Origin: Malacoplasma penetrans HF-2
Lineage (GTDB): Bacteria > Bacillota_I > Bacilli_A > Mycoplasmatales > Mycoplasmoidaceae
Direction: 5' to 3'
NCBI RefSeq assembly: GCF_000011225.1
Contig: NC_004432.1
Coordinates: 620,001-684,000, forward strand
DNA: 64,000 nucleotides
Shown here: piece after piece, positions 44,673-56,181 of the stretch
How positions within the stretch are numbered: position 1 is the stretch's first letter
Layout of the letters: the number at the start of each line of letters is the position of its first letter
Position numbers and translations under genes: made by a program
The notes under the pieces: model-generated
Databases searched by the model: none
Seen by the model: only the letters and a program-made list of their open reading frames with translations
Told to the model about the DNA's origin: nothing

Positions 44673-45731
44673 ATGATAGATATTACTAAAAGAATTACAA
44701 CTAAAGGGAAAGCATTATTTTCTAAAGATGGAAAAATTGAAGATTTTACTTTTGAAAGAAGAGCTTTAAATGATGATGACATATTAATCAAAATAAAATA
44801 TTGTGGTATTTGTCACAGTGACATTCACCATGGTAGAAGTGAATGAGGAAAAGCTAATTATCCAACAGTGATGGGTCATGAAATAGTTGGAGAAGTAGTT
44901 GCAACAGGTAATAAAGTTTCTAAATTCAAAGTTGGAGATAATGCAGGAATTGGATGTATGGTTAACAGCTGTGGTAATTGTGATAGCTGTAAAGTGAGTG
45001 AAGAACAATATTGTAATGATATGGTTGTAACATATGGTGGACTAGATAAATTCAATAATAATGAAATGACATATGGTGGATATTCAAATTATTATGTTGT
45101 AAAAGAAAGCTTTGCAATTAAAGTTCCTCAAAATGTTCCATTAGAGTATATTGCTCCTTTATTTTGTGCTGGGATAACAACTTATTCACCGATTGTTTTT
45201 TCAAAAGTTAAAAAAGGTGATAAAGTAGCTATTGCTGGTTTTGGTGGGCTTGGAGTAATGGCAGTTAAATATGCAAAATTCTTAGGTGCAGATGTATATG
45301 TTATTGCTAGAAACAATAAGAAAGAAGAAGAAGCTAAAAAACTAGGTGTTAAAAAACTATATCCTTCTGTTGAAAGTGTTGATGAAAAATTTGATTTAAT
45401 AATTTCTACTATTCCTACAAAATATGAAGTAATGGATTATGTTAATTTATTAAAAGTAGGTGGAGAATTAGCATTATTAGGTCTACCACCTGTAGAAGAA
45501 GGATGATCTTTATATCCAGGTAATCTAATCTTCAAAGGACATCGTAAAGTTTATGGATCAATCATTGGTGGTATTAAAGCTACTCAAGAAATGTTAGACT
45601 TCTCTATTAAACATAACATTTATCCTGAAATCGAAGTAATTAGTGCAGATCAAATAAATGAAGCTTTTGAAAAAATGACTACAGGAAAAGCTAAATTTAG
45701 ATATGTTATTGATATGAGCACTTTAAAATAA
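44673..45731 (+). CDS. Zinc-dependent alcohol dehydrogenase (cinnamyl-alcohol type)
   Basis: 352 aa MDR-family NADP-type dehydrogenase. The catalytic zinc site is CGICHSDIHHGRSEWG (Cys about 43) and GHEIVGEV. The structural zinc site is CGNCDSCKVSEEQYC (about 98-112). The Rossmann motif is GFGGLGVMAVK (about 189). Substrate probably an aldehyde/alcohol; exact one unknown. GAAAGG (44659-44664) favours ATG 44673 over 44643. Monocistronic. Confidence 0.93.
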
Positions 45732-45760
45732 AATTATTATTTAATTAATTAAGACTATTA

Positions 45761-45790
45761 AAAAGCATTGATGGAATATCAATGCTTTTA
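45761..45790. terminator. Bidirectional terminator overlapping the rdgB stop
   Basis: A 12-bp perfect stem (AAAAGCATTGAT / ATCAATGCTTTT) with 5-base loop. It ends the alcohol dehydrogenase, and its right arm includes the rdgB stop codon on the minus strand. Confidence 0.9.
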
Positions 45791-46390
45791 TTTTTTATCT
45801 TTTAAAAAATTTAAAAATTGATTTACTGCTTTAGCTCTATGTGAGATAAGATTCTTTTCACTAATACTCATTTCTGAAACAGTTATTGTATATTCTTTTG
45901 GAACAAACATTGGATCATATCCAAAACCTGTGTCTAAATTCAAATTATCTGAAACTATAATTTTCCCTTCTCACTCACCTTTAAATGATAAAGCTTCTCC
46001 TTGGTTAAATATGTAAACCAAAACACAAACATATTTAGCACTAGTTTCAGTTATGTTTTTACTTTTTAAGTAATCTAATAACTTATATCTATTTTCTTTA
46101 TCTGTTGCGTTTATCCCTGCAAATCTGGACGAATAGATTCCTAATATTTCTTTAAATTCAGGCAACTCTAAACCTGAGTCATCTGAAAGTACAGGTTCCT
46201 TATAATAGTTGAATACTGCATTAGCTTTTATTAGTGCATTTTCAAAATATGAATTACCATTTTCTTCAATTTCACCAATATCTTCTTTTAGTGGTTTAAT
46301 CACAAAGTTTATAGGATAATTACTATTTTTAGAAAGTTCTATAAATTCATCTAATTTTCTTTTGTTTTGTGTAGCTAAAATGATTTTCAT
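45788..46390 (-). CDS. rdgB: Non-canonical purine NTP pyrophosphatase (RdgB/HAM1)
   Basis: 200 aa. It cleanses the pool of ITP, XTP and dITP. Motifs: LATQNKRKLDEF at the start, EENGNSYFENALIKA, LSDDSGLELPE (catalytic acidic residues), TGFGYDPMFVP and SHRAKAV near the end. One TGA Trp in KGEWEGK. Separately transcribed between two terminators. Confidence 0.96.
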
Positions 46391-46447
46391 AATCCAATTT
46401 AAATAAATATTATTATATTTATAAAATGCTAATTATTATGATTAAAA

Positions 46448-46479
46448 AATCCTAAATAAGATTTTGCTTATTTAGGATT
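46448..46479 (-). terminator. Terminator of the charged hypothetical gene
   Basis: A perfect 13-bp stem (AATCCTAAATAAG / CTTATTTAGGATT) with 6-base loop; on the minus strand it is followed by a T-rich run and lies 20 bp past the stop at 46500. Confidence 0.88.
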
Positions 46480-46499
46480 GATTTAACTATAAGAACTTT

Positions 46500-46865
46500 T
46501 TAACCATAGTTTCTGTTTCTGTATTCTATGTCTCTTTTTTTGATTTCTTTTCTTTTTTTATTTCTAATTTTTTCATCTATTTCAGCTCTTTTAGAAAAAG
46601 ATTCTTCTTCTTTTAAACTTTCTTTTTTAATTTCAGATAAAAAAACTTTTTGCTTTTCTATTTTAACTTGTTCTTCTCTTTTTCTAAGTTCAATTTCCAA
46701 ATTGTTTTTCATTTCTTTTTCTTTTTGAGATTCTTTAGTTTCATCTCATTGTTGTAATGAACGATTTGTATTATTTTCTCAAACTATAGATTCTTGTCTA
46801 TTAGAAAAAGTTTCTTTAAGAACAGGAGATTTATTAAGTTTCTTGTTTTTTAATTTTTTGATCAT
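46500..46865 (-). CDS. Highly charged coiled-coil hypothetical protein
   Basis: 121 aa, extremely rich in Lys, Glu and Arg, with long heptads (MKNNLEIELRKREEQVKIEK onward) and a basic RNKKRKEIKKRDIEYRNRNYG tail. AAGG precedes ATG 46865. No recognised family. The basic ends and coiled coil could suit an RNA- or ribosome-associated role, but that is a guess. Single gene with its own terminator. Confidence 0.7.
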
Positions 46866-46987
46866 TGTATAACCTTAAAACAACACTATTTTAATTATAA
46901 AAAAAAGAAATTTAAAATTCAAATAACCAAAAATTTACCATTAGATTTATTAATGGCATTTCTTTAAAACAAGAAGTAATCTAAATT

Positions 46988-48361
46988 TTATCTTTCTAAA
47001 TATAAGTCTTTTAAATCAAACAATATATAATCTTTTTTATGACTTAAATCAAACCCTGATTTACTAATAAATCCTAATTTATAATTATTTATTTTTAATT
47101 GATTCAACTGATAGATTTTTTTATTGACAACATTATCTCCAATAGGATTTTTAGAAAATTTAACCTCAAAAAATACATAACTATCTTCTTTATCTTTGCA
47201 AACTACATCGAATTCCATATTAGTTTTTGTTTTAGGATCATCATACCAATACTTACCTATATCTTTATAATTAATGTTATTAAGCTTATTTAAATTCATA
47301 TGTAATATTGCTTCTCTTGAAAGTTTTTCAAACTTTTTAGGGATTGTATATGTTTCTAATTCATTTCTTATCATTTCTTCAAAAAAATCGTCTGTATTCA
47401 TATTGATGAAATTATTAAAATTATTGAAAATATATTTGTAATAAAAGTCTATAAAATTATCTTCTATGTAATAAAGAGTTTTTCTTTTGTTATCTCTCAT
47501 ATTTATTGGTGTTTGCTTATTTATTAACCCCATCTCCAAAAGAGGTTCCAAAACATAAGGGAGATTTTGTAAAGAAACTGCACCACTTACTAAATCTTTA
47601 TATCTGTGTTTACCAGTTGCAATAGAATTAAATACCATATTTGCTCCTTCAATATTGTTTATTTCTTCACCATAAATTTTTATAGGACTATCTAAGCAAA
47701 AAGGATTGTTTAAAATATTTCTTTTAATGTTTTCATTAACAGAAATATTGTTATCAATAAATGAATTGTAAAAAGGATTGCCACCGAAAATGCTATACAT
47801 TTTTACCTTATCTTCCAAACTGTAATTTGGATAGAAATTTGATACTTCTAAATAGTTAAGATCTTTTAAGACTATTCTATCTGTAAATCTACCATACAAA
47901 GGGTTGCTATAAGATATAATATTGTTCATAGCTTTAATATAAGAACCACTTATAATTAATTTCATTTTACTTTTTTCATGATTATGGTCAATTAGAATTT
48001 GTAATATGCTATCTAATTTTTTAAGATTAGATTTTAAATAAGGGTACTCATCTATAATAAACAAAATTTTATGTTCTAAAGATTTTTCAAAAATGAAGCC
48101 TAAAATATCATTTGGATCATTTAAATTAAACTTAACATCAAATAGTTTAGAAACCATATTTCAAAGATTTTTAAAATTATTATCATATCCACTTTCTGTA
48201 GCTGCGAAAAAAATCTTATAACCTTCAAAATTATCACTAACTTTTTTTAGCAGTGAAGTTTTACCAATTCTTTTTATTCCAGTTAGTAATATGTTCTCAA
48301 ATTTATTTGAGTTTATTTTTTCACTGATTCTATCTAATTCTTTCTTTCTTCCAAAAAACAT
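46988..48361 (-). CDS. AAA ATPase with C-terminal DUF234-type domain
   Basis: 457 aa. MFFGRKKELDRI at the N-terminus, Walker A GIKRIGKTSLL (about 28-38) and Walker B ILFIIDEYPYL (about 101). A winged-helix segment (KHRYKDLVSGAVSLQNLPYV, about 255) and a C-terminal MEFDVVCKDKEDSYVFFEVK, the PD-(D/E)xK-like DUF234 pattern, follow. AAGGA precedes ATG 48361. Same broad class as the ATPase at 42834-44165 but only distantly similar. Role unknown. Confidence 0.9.
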
Positions 48362-48504
48362 AAATTCCTTTATTGTCTATCTAAGTTTTACTTGAAAATT
48401 TTTCGCTAAAAAATATTTTAGTTACTTCCTGGAATAAATTTAAGCAAAAAGCAAATATATCTACAGTAATAAAATCAATAATTAATATTTTTGAAGAAAA
48501 TAAA

Positions 48505-48537
48505 AACTACCTTTAACAATATTTATTAAAGGTAGTT
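48505..48537 (-). terminator. Terminator of the 7-span membrane protein gene
   Basis: Stem AACTACCTTTAA / TTAAAGGTAGTT with 9-base loop; on the minus strand it is followed by T-rich sequence and lies 20 bp past the stop at 48557. Confidence 0.85.
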
Positions 48538-48556
48538 CTATATTTATTTAATTATC

Positions 48557-49318
48557 TTAATAATTGAAATTAATGTTTTTTAAATTTAATGAATTCATAT
48601 TCATTGATAAGAAATAAGTTAGTAAAGTAAAAAAGGTTAAAGTTTTATCTGCTTCATTATTTATATAACTTGTTATCATAAATGTTTTAAACATAAATAA
48701 TAAACTAGATACAAAAAGCAATAATAAAGTAATTATTGTAAGCAATGAAATCATATTTTGATTTCTATGGTATGTAATGATTGCATATACTATTGAAGTT
48801 ACAATTGCTATCCCATAGAAATTAGATATAGTTCAATAAGCTGCATTTCTATTAAAAACACCTACTCCAAATAAAACATTAACAAGAACTATAATAGGGA
48901 TGTAAGTAGTTAATAATCATAACTCTTTTTTGGAAGTAAATTTATAGTTGTAATTGCAATACAAAATGTAAATACACTGAGCTGCTAGAAATGTTGAAAT
49001 GCTAGCAATTAGATTTATATTCATCAAAATATTTGCAACAAAACTAACAAATATAAATCCTAAATTTATAAAGTGTTTTCATTTCAATCTTTGAGCAGTT
49101 TTTAATTTAGTTATTGAATAAATACCAATCACTAAAAAAGCTAAACTTGCTAACCCTTTTAAAACAGCATAAGCAATAAAATCATTTGTAGCAATTGAAA
49201 CTGCTATAGTTGCTATTACTAAGCTAAAAGATAAAAAACAAAAAACTAGAATCAATCACAAATATTGATAATAATTAATTTTGGTTTTTAAATCATAATT
49301 AAAATTTTTCATTTTCAT
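48557..49318 (-). CDS. Polytopic membrane protein, unknown
   Basis: 253 aa, mostly membrane: about seven to eight hydrophobic segments, for example YLWLILVFCFLSFSLVIATI near residue 20, GLASLAFLVIGIYSI, ELWLLTTYIPIIVLVNVLFG and LLTIITLLLLFVSSLLFMF. Short loops, cytoplasmic N-terminus with a few Lys. ATG 49312 is an equally possible start. No signature of a transporter family recognised. Confidence 0.75.
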
Positions 49319-49427
49319 GTTTTTGATAATCTTTTAAAATAATATCAATTGTTTTTATTTTTTAATCAAATAATTTTATTAAACTTTTATTTTCTAAATA
49401 GTAATTTGTTATTACAAATAATAAATA

Positions 49428-51554
49428 TTATTTAAATTTAACTGAAGAAATTTGTTCAAACTTATAAGTTAATTCAGTTATTAATAAATTTAAATTATTA
49501 ATTTTATTAACTTGAAGTTTGAAAGTTAGTACTTTGTTATCTTCTTTTAATGAACTATCAAAAGAATCAATTTCAAAACCTTTACTTGTAATAAAGTGAA
49601 TTATTGGATTAATTTTAAATATTTTAGAATTTATATTAATAATTAGAGTTGCAGGGTAACTTCTAGTTAACTCAGTGGCTTTATCAAGATCTCACTCTAA
49701 GATAAATTTCTTAGATTTGTCTGAAACTCTTTCACAATCAAATCTATGAATAAATAAAACACCTTTGTTTAAAACGCCAATAATATCCATTCCAGGTAAT
49801 TTAGTGCAACATTCTGTAAATATAGCTTTTTTACAGTTAAAAATATTTTTATCTTTAATATTATATAAAAGTAATTCATACTTACTTATTCCTTTAGAAA
49901 GTTCTAAGTAGTATTTTTTTCACTTTCTAGTTTTTGATAAAAAACCATAGACAATCTCTTTATTTGAAAAATTCTTATAAAACTCTAAATAACTTTCTAA
50001 AGTATTGAAATTTAAAAATGCCAATCTTCTTTTAATTTCTTTAGCACTTTCCAATTTATCCTTTAAAGCATTTTTAAGTTCTCTTACTAATTTATTTGGT
50101 TCATCATTATCTGTTGCTAATGATCTAAATATTTTTTTAGCATCTTCAAAAGTTACATATTCTTCTCAAGAGTGGTGTGCTAAAACTTCATGACCATCAT
50201 TGTATTCGAAACTTAGTACATCATCTTTAATAGGGTTGTAGTTTAAATCAACTGGCACACCTTCTTTGAAAACAGTTTTTAAATAAAATATTTTCTCAGG
50301 TTTATATCTACATGCTAAATCTAAAACTGTTGAACCTTCATTAACCACATATCATTTATTGTTATTTAAAAGAAGAACATCATATATTTTTGTTAATTGA
50401 ATATTTTTAATTTTTTTAGAAATTTCTTTATCTGAATTATTTAGAATATCAAACATTAATTCACTTGTTACTTCTTTAATATCTTCTTCATTTTGTTTAT
50501 ATAACCAGTGAGCTGCAACACCAAAGTTAGCAGTTTTATCCATTGCACTATTTCTAATTTGGATTTCCAATAATACTTTTCTAAAAGTAATAGTTGTATG
50601 TAATGATTGGTAAAGATTTAGTTTAGGTGATGAAATATAGTCTTTAAAGGTTTGAGGTAAAAAAGTAAAATTAATGTGAATTAAACCAAGAATTCTATAA
50701 CACTCAATGTCTTCACGGTTTGTAATAATTCTTAAAGCAAATAGATCGTGGATATTTTTAATATCTATCCCTTTCTCAATTTTTTTGTATGTTGAATAAA
50801 TTCCTTTAATTCTCTCAACCACTGTAAAATCTATTCCTTTTGAAGTTAAGATATCTTTAATTTGCTGACTAACATTATTTAAGCTTTCTCTACAATTTTT
50901 TAAAGATGTATCAATCATGTTTTTAATTGATTCATATTTTTCAGGTTCTAAAACTTGAAATGATAAATCTAATAATCTAGTTTTTTGATGGTATAACCCT
51001 AATCTTCCAGCAATGTTGGCATAAATATTAAATGTTTCACTAGCAATTCTAATTTGTTTTTCTTTCTTTAAATGGTTAATTGTTTCCATGTTATGCATTC
51101 TGTCTGCAATCTTAACAATTACTGATCTCAAGTTGCTTGAAACACTCATAATCACTCTAATGATGTATTCAGAGTTTTCTTTATCATAAGTTTCTTTAGA
51201 TCTAGTTTCTTGAGAAACCTTAGAAACTTTAGTAACTGTTTCAACCATTTCTAAAATTGTTTTACCAAATCTTTTTTCCATGTCTTCTCTAGTACAATCT
51301 GTATCTTCTAATACATCATGTAGTAAACCTGTGATGATAGTTGAAACATCCATTTTTCATTCAGCTAGATAAATTGCTGTTTCAAGTGGGTGAATCATAT
51401 ATGGTTCACCACTTTTTCTAATTTGTGAACCGTGTTTTAAATTAGCAAACTCAAAGGCTTTTTTAACTAATTTGATTTGGTCTGCACTAAAGTTGTTTTG
51501 CTTTAATAGTCCTGTTAAAAATAAAAACCTTTTTTTAATATTAGTTGTAGTCAT
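49428..51554 (-). CDS. relA: Bifunctional (p)ppGpp synthetase/hydrolase Rel
   Basis: 708 aa. It controls the stringent response. The N-terminal HD hydrolase domain has HPLETAIYLAEW, LLHDVLEDTD and ADRMHNMET. The synthetase domain follows (RIKGIYSTYKK, HDLFALRI, YISSPKLNLYQSLHTT, EIQIRNSAMD and GVAAHWLYK), and then a TGS domain. The usual NGYQSLH reads NLYQSLH here. All hydrolase residues appear present. ATG 51554 preceded by GAGGA is preferred over ATG 51569. The C-terminal part after TGS is divergent. Confidence 0.94.
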
Positions 51555-51799
51555 ATTATTTATCCTCATTTTTTTTGAAAAGGGTGAATACTTACATTTT
51601 TATAAAAAAAATAAATAAAAATATAAATTTGGTTTTATTATATATCTTAGTTACAATATATTTTTTATTGTTTAGTCCTAATATTTTATTTTAATTTTTA
51701 AATTTTATATAGAAAAAATAAATTTTAAATTTTATGCAAGATATAAAATATTTTGATGAACAAAAATATTAATAAATTATTTTATAGTTAAGGAAAATT

Positions 51800-53689
51800 A
51801 TGAAAAATAACAATGATAACAAAAACAAATTTTTTAATAATAAAAAGAATTTTAATAAAAAACCTAATCAAAATAATTCATTAAATGAAAATGATTTAGA
51901 AAATGAATCAAAGGATGAAAAGAAGTTAATTGATATCAAACAAATCCCTGAAGAAGATAGAGTTGACTACAGTAGATTTAAAAATATTCCAATTAGTAAT
52001 GAATTTAAAAATAAACCAGATCATACTTATGTTTTTGCTGTAGGTGGATTGGATGAAGTTGGAAAAAACTCATATGCAATTGAACATAATGAAGAAACTA
52101 TAATGGTAGACTATGGGATTAAATTTGCAAGCAGTGATTTATTAGGAATTAATGGAATTGTTGCAAACACTTCCTATTTTGTTGAAAACAACCGTCCAAT
52201 TGATGCGTTGTTATTAACTCATGGTCATGAAGACCATATAGGTGGAATTCCATATTTATTACAAACTACTGAAGTTAAAAAAATCTATGCTCCATTATTA
52301 GCTACAGAGCTTATTAAAAGAAGACTTTCTGAATTTAGAGATATTAAATACAATCCAGAAATTATTCCATTTGGTGATGATTCTAAAGTTAGTACTAAAT
52401 ATTTTGAAGTAGATTTTTTTAGAGTATGTCACTCAATTCCAGATTCTTTTGGTATGTGTATAAAAACACCTAATGGAAGAATTGTGAGTGCTGGTGACTA
52501 TAGATATGACTTTGGTAAAGATACAGATGATACAAATATCCACAAACTTGTAGAAATGAGTAATCGTGGAATTGATATTTTCTTATCAGAATCTACTAAT
52601 AGTGATCAACCAGGTTTTAGTCCTTCAGAAGATAATATTATTAATAACATTGAAACACTTATTAAAAACTCTAAAGGAAGAGTTTTTGTAGCAACTTTTG
52701 CTTCAAACTTAGGAAGAATTGAAAAAATTATTGAAAGAGCAATTAAATCCGGAAGAAGAGTTTGTATCATGGGTCGTAGTATGGAAGCAAACATTAAAAC
52801 TTCTAAAAAATTAGGTTATTTAAAAATTAGTGAATCAGACTTTTTAACTACTAAAGAATTAAATGAATGTAAAGATAGAGAAATTTTAGTAGTTTTAACT
52901 GGATCTCAAGGTGAAGAAATGGCTGCATTAAATCAAATGGCTTTAGGTAAACACCCAAGACTAAGTTTAAAACCATCAGATTCTATTATTATGTCTAGTA
53001 ATCCAATTCCAGGTAACTTTAAAAGTGTAGAGTTATTAATTAACAGATTGTATAAACAAGGTGTTAATATGTACACTAACAGCCCTAATTTTAGAATCCA
53101 CTCTTCAGGACATGCAACAATCCAAGAGTTACAAATGATGTTTAAAATTCTTAAACCTAAATATTTAATTCCTATCCATGGTGAATCAAAAATGTTGAGT
53201 GCAATGAAAAGGAATGCAAACTCAATAGGAATTAACCCTGAAAATGTTTTTGTGCTTACAAATGGTTTAAAGGTTGAATTAAAAGATCATAACTTAAAAT
53301 TAACTAATCAAAGAATAGATGCTTGTCCTATTTATATAGATAAGAAAGTTGCTTCAAAATCTACAACTGATTTAATTAATAAAAGAAAACTTTTATCTGA
53401 AGAAGGTATCTTTAATATCATTGTTTTAATTGATCACAAAAATAAAAAAGTTGTTAAAAATCCTATGCTTTCTACAAGAGGATGTTTTTATGCAAAAGAT
53501 TCTTCATCTTTAATTACAAAAATATCATTTAGTGTAAAAGATGAAATTGAAAGCTTATTAAATAAAGAAGCAGAAGCTTCAAAAGAAAAAATCAAACAAG
53601 CAGTTGCAAATGTTGTTAAATTTTATGTTTGAAAAAACAAGAAGAAAAATCCAATTGTTACAACTACAGTTTTTGATATAAACAAATAA
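51800..53689 (+). CDS. rnj: Ribonuclease J
   Basis: 629 aa metallo-beta-lactamase/beta-CASP ribonuclease with 5'-exo and endonuclease activity in mRNA decay and rRNA maturation. The first ~75 residues are an Asn/Lys-rich extension. The catalytic motif HGHEDHIGG is near residue 140, followed by CHSIPDSFGMC, SAGDYRYD, the beta-CASP TGSQGEEMAAL region and HSSGHATIQEL. AAGGAAA before ATG 51800. A TGA Trp lies near the C-terminus (53630-53632). Monocistronic with terminator. Whether it is J1 or J2 is not clear. Confidence 0.95.
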
Positions 53690-53706
53690 TATAAATATTT
53701 AGATCT

Positions 53707-53743
53707 AAAAATCATCCTAACCAAAATTAAGGATGATTTTTTT
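53707..53743 (+). terminator. Terminator of the RNase J gene
   Basis: Stem AAAATCATCCT / AGGATGATTTT with 12-base loop and T run. Confidence 0.9.
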
Positions 53744-53773
53744 TATATATTAATATGCTGATAATGATTTTGT

Positions 53774-53822
53774 TTATTTCTTATGTTAGAATAAGGCAAA
53801 CAAAAAAGTAGAGGACAAAAAA
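53774..53822 (+). promoter_or_regulatory. Shared promoter/leader block, copy 1
   Basis: A block of about 49 bp, near identical at 59643-59691 and 60612-60662, carries an extended -10 (TGTTAGAAT, 53784-53792), AATAAGGCAAAC at the expected transcription start, and GAGG as the ribosome binding site. A fourth, truncated copy is at 63091-63132. Confidence 0.75.
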
Positions 53823-54575
53823 ATGTTACTTAAAAAATTATTATTAATAGGGGGGGGTGTTGTAGTAGGTTCTACTGCTTTAGCTAGTGCAATAGCTATC
53901 CCTATCTCTCAATCTCAATTAAACTCTTCAAGTGCTGAAGTTCCAACTGATCCAAATGGTAATAATCAACCAAATGATCAAAATGGAAATAACAGTCAAA
54001 ATGGAGAAAATAATAACAATCAAAATCCAGATAATAATGGAAATGGTGGAGAAAATATAAATCCAGCTCCAGATGCTAATGAAGATAACAATCTAATCAA
54101 GGATGTAAAACTTCCTGAAGGAGGTGTTGTTTTCAGAAATTTTGGTGATGGTTTCATCCAAAAAGAAGAATCTTTTGCTTACCAAGTTTATAGCAAAGGA
54201 ATTTCTTCAGAAAATGATTTAAACAATAAACTAAATGAATGATTTAATCAAAACAAAGATAAAGATAACTTTAATGGTACACACTTTTTCTCAGTAAAAG
54301 ATATTTCATTCTTAAGTCATTTTAGTAATGAGTCATACAATTATGAAGTAATTACATATGTGAATAATTCGGCTAAAATTATTAAAACTGTAGATAGTTC
54401 TAACAATCAAGACAGTCAAAATAGTGATTCATCAATTCTAAAGAATAAAGTTTATTCTTTAGAAGTGACTTTAAAACCTGCTTCAGGTCATGCTTGAACT
54501 GATGGAACTTCTCAAAGTAAAACAATAACAGTTTATGGTGTTTATTCAGGTGTATCAAATAAATCTGATAAATAA
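53823..54575 (+). CDS. Phase-variable secreted/surface protein, paralogue 1 (ON)
   Basis: 250 aa. Signal peptide MLLKKLLLIGGGVVVGSTAL with Ala-rich end and no lipobox Cys, so it is either secreted or held by an uncleaved N-terminal anchor. Then comes a low-complexity linker of Asn, Gly, Gln and Pro (about 40-85), and a folded domain of about 150 residues ending AWTDGTSQSKTITVYGVYS. Eight G (53850-53857) inside the signal-peptide codons keep it in frame. Two paralogues at 59692 and 60663 share promoter, signal and C-terminal motif but differ in the middle. Function unknown; antigenic variation is likely. Confidence 0.85.
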
Positions 54576-54605
54576 TTTTTAAATTATTATTTATTGTTAA
54601 TTATC

Positions 54606-54646
54606 AAAACACTCTTTTCATCAACAAAATGAGAGAGTGTTTTTGT
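54606..54646. terminator. Terminator between paralogue 1 and the UPF0236-like gene
   Basis: Arms CAAAACACTCT and AGAGTGTTTTTG flank a partly paired loop; T run on the right and A run on the left would serve both convergent genes. Confidence 0.75.
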
Positions 54647-54657
54647 TTTAAGTGTTT

Positions 54658-55275
54658 TTAATCTTTGTTTTTAAAGTAAACATATGTATCATCTATGTTG
54701 ACATATAAATTTTTACTAGGATCTAAAACTAACTTTTCTTGGTTATCAAATTCTTCATTTAATACTTTCCCTTTTAAGAAATTATGAACAGTTGCCTTAC
54801 AACAATTTCTATAGTTAACTTTAGATAATTGCTCTAAAGAGTAAACTTTATCATTTTTAATTTTGTTAAAAATTCTATTTTTATAGTTAGTATCAAATCT
54901 TTTATATTTTTCTAAATTTATGTAGTCATCTAATAAATAAAATCAAATCTTTTTATTGTATTGATCTATATAAAAATATGACCTTCTTTGAAACTTAACT
55001 TCACCAAAAGGAGTAATGATAATTCTTGATTCTTTATTTCATACATATACCTTAGTATTGTATTTTTTAGTTAATTCCTTTCTATTTAGAAATAAAGATT
55101 CATCTAATTCTTTTAATTGATTAGCTATTTCTTCACATTTTCTTAAATTTAAAATTCTTTCATCTTCAACACTATTTTCAAAATAATTAGGTTTTTTAAT
55201 TAAGGATTCTGCTTTTTTGCTAAAATCTAGATAGTCTAAGTTTGACTTATTAATATAATGGTTATCAATATTCAT
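54658..55275 (-). pseudogene. Truncated UPF0236/ISLre2-like transposase fragment
   Basis: 205 aa, ATG 55275. The stretches FGEVKFQRRSYFYIDQYNKK, WFYLLDDYINLEKYKRF, CCKATVHNFLKGKV and NLYVNIDDTYVYFK follow the N-terminal half of UPF0236 proteins, which include ISLre2-type transposases of about 450 aa. The ORF stops just after the DD that would start the catalytic core, so it is a remnant or a domesticated DNA-binding half. It is divergent from the lipoprotein gene 41 bp away. Confidence 0.7.
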
Positions 55276-55316
55276 AACAATTAAATTTTCTAATAAATGG
55301 AAGGACAATTCAAAAG

Positions 55317-56063
55317 ATGAAAATCAAAAAAGCTATTAAATATTTAATCCCTTTATCTTTAACTGCAGTGGTTGTCCCAATTTCTACAGCAAGTTGTTCT
55401 TTATATAATAGTTTTTCATCTAACAATGGAAGCAGTGGAAATAATGACAACAATAGCACTGATGGTAACAATACAACTACTACTGATCCATCACAAGAAA
55501 ATTATTATAAATGCACAACCAACTATAAAACAGTAATGACAACCCTTTCTACTGGTGAATTATTTGCTAATTCACCAAAAATATTAAATTATTTCTACAA
55601 TGAACTTAATAATGTTCAATTACTTGATGAATTTGGAGTAATCATTAATTTATATGACAAAGTAGAAGATGCAGCAAATAAAGATGGTTATGAAAATAGT
55701 GATCTAGCAGGTGCTTATAGAATATTTTGTGCAGCTTATTTGCAATACTATGATTTCAGTTTAAGTTATGTATTGGGATTAAAACAAATTTGAAAAAATG
55801 AAAAAATATATAGTGATGACAATCCTAATGAATATTCTGATGAAAAGAAAGCTATTCTAAAGCAGTTAAATGATAGTTTGAACACATATAACAATAAAAA
55901 TGTTAGAAATATTAAAAGTTTATTAGAATTTCAAATAAGATACCAAAATTATATTGATGAGCAAGAAAAAACACAAGAATTAAGAAAAATGTTTGGTTAT
56001 TTCAATGAAGCAAATGCTTTTTTTGGATCAGTAAGTAGTTTATATATAAAATTAAATAATTAG
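55317..56063 (+). CDS. Putative lipoprotein
   Basis: 248 aa. Signal peptide MKIKKAIKYLIPLSLTAVVV followed by the lipobox ISTASC (acylated Cys about 27), then a Ser/Asn/Gly/Thr linker of about 30 residues and a helical domain of ~190 residues (YKTVMTTLSTGELFANSPKI onward). It is anchored to the outer face of the membrane by a diacylglycerol on Cys. Family not recognised. GGAAGGA lies 11 bp before ATG 55317. A small-RNA-like unit with terminator follows directly. Confidence 0.88.
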
Positions 56064-56157
56064 TGCTATAATATAGTTACCCAAGACGACATACTTATTT
56101 ATAAGATGTGTGTTGTAACGTAAAAAGACTCTCCTTTAAAAAGAGAGTCTTTTTATT
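56064..56157 (+). ncRNA. Candidate small RNA with extended -10 promoter and terminator
   Basis: Immediately after the lipoprotein stop is the extended -10 TGCTATAAT (56064-56072). The next ~45 bases can fold: GTTAC (56076-56080) with GTAAC, and inside it ACATACTT with AAGATGT. A strong terminator follows (AAAAAGACTCTC / GAGAGTCTTTTT, 56122-56157). No ORF fits. The product would be an RNA of about 75-80 nt. It could instead be the 3' UTR of the lipoprotein mRNA. Confidence 0.45.
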
Positions 56158-56181
56158 TAATATTTAGCAAATTATTAATTA

